Source: Smithella sp. ME-1 (GTDB taxonomy: Bacteria; Desulfobacterota; Syntrophia; Syntrophales; Smithellaceae). Taken from it: a stretch of 5,561 bases of DNA. The DNA is taken from positions 1-5,561 of the forward strand of contig AWGX01000702.1 of NCBI GenBank assembly GCA_000495415.1, written 5' to 3'. Both the position numbers and the translations under genes were made by a program. The notes beneath the pieces were generated by a model. The model searched no databases. It was not told where the DNA came from and saw only the letters and a list, made by a program, of their open reading frames with translations. Positions 5,319 to 5,561 of the stretch are shown piece after piece (position 1 is the stretch's first letter; every line of letters begins with the position of its first letter).

Positions 5319-5561
5319 TTTGTATCAACCAAAAACTACTTTTTAGTTTTTTACCTTTTGATACATTAGTGAATAATTCCGCCAAAAATATATTGTCTTA
5401 TAATCATATCCTAAATCATAATAAAATGCAGATTGAGTTAAATTTTATATTTCTGAATAACTCCTTTTGCTTTAAAATTTTTTATTGACTACCAATTTAT
5501 AGTTACCAGGCTTTGATATCAAGAAACAATTTGTACTTTGTTAGTAGCAAATAGAAAAGTC
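5319..5561 (-). promoter_or_regulatory. AT-rich upstream region of the four-gene operon
   Basis: No gene is seen here. On the minus strand the best promoter-like pair is TTGATA (5522-5517) and TATAAA with a 15-bp spacer, which is too short to be convincing. The -35 candidate lies in a perfect 10-bp palindrome TTGATATCAA (5513-5522), which could be an operator. An orphan ribosome-binding-like AAAAGGAG (about 5466-5459) has no ATG, GTG or TTG at a usable distance. Immediately before the first gene is a nested stem-loop, listed separately. Confidence 0.4.
5321..5365 (-). promoter_or_regulatory. Nested stem-loop ending two bases before the operon's first start codon
   Basis: TGTATCAA (5321-5328) and TTGATACA (5358-5365) form a perfect 8-bp outer inverted repeat. 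Inside it, AAAAACTA (5331-5338) and TAGTTTTT (5344-5351) form a second 8-bp stem with a 5-nt loop. In the minus-strand transcript the 3' arm of the outer stem contains part of the weak GGUUGAU ribosome-binding sequence, so folding would hide it. As DNA, the TTGATACA arms could instead be regulator half-sites. Both roles are inference; the complementarity is directly visible. Confidence 0.5.

Overview
The window looks like accessory DNA from a strictly anaerobic bacterium. It carries the start of a 2-hydroxyacyl-CoA dehydratase/benzoyl-CoA reductase-type activase and a CooC/MinD-like ATPase remnant, both typical of anaerobic acyl-CoA or CO/acetyl-CoA metabolism. A syntrophic or sulfate-reducing Desulfobacterota member, or an anaerobic Firmicute, would fit. 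No rRNA or other marker is present, so this is only a guess. There are no tRNAs, rRNAs, CRISPR arrays or complete mobile elements.

Left part (1-1900). A partial activase gene reads leftward off the window edge. Divergent from it is a complete GntR/FadR-type regulator (440-1198, +) with a near-consensus sigma70 promoter (TTGACA, 17 bp, TATACT). Convergent to the regulator is a short minus-strand ORF (1312-1773). It has only the C-terminal half of a CooC-like P-loop ATPase, no Walker A motif, and what looks like a pair of compensating frameshifts. It also has a promoter of the same form (TTGACA, 17 bp, TATACT) and a good ribosome binding site. The two regulatory regions share a similar AT-rich motif that may be an operator.

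Junction (about 1890-2096). This gene-free stretch holds a perfect 10-bp tandem duplication immediately next to the outward-facing -35 box. It could be the leftover end of an insertion sequence.

Right part (2097-5318, minus strand). Four tightly packed genes form one apparent operon, in transcription order: a stand-alone RibD-C/DHFR-fold reductase; a medium-chain dehydrogenase/reductase lacking the usual zinc ligands; a small QueD/PTPS-family protein whose catalytic Cys is replaced by Glu and whose Asp-His pair is lost; and a GT4 glycosyltransferase. The first pair overlaps by 4 bp, the next two genes are 13 bp apart, and the last pair is separated only by one in-frame stop codon (TGA directly followed by GTG). 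A pterin- or pyrimidine-like scaffold that is reduced twice and then glycosylated is the simplest joint reading. The product is unknown, and no GTP cyclohydrolase lies in the window.

Right end (5319-5561). The AT-rich region upstream of the operon contains a nested stem-loop ending two bases before the first start codon and a TTGATATCAA palindrome further upstream. The operon promoter is not obvious. The four-gene cluster with its divergent PTPS homologue is the best candidate for an undescribed system here.
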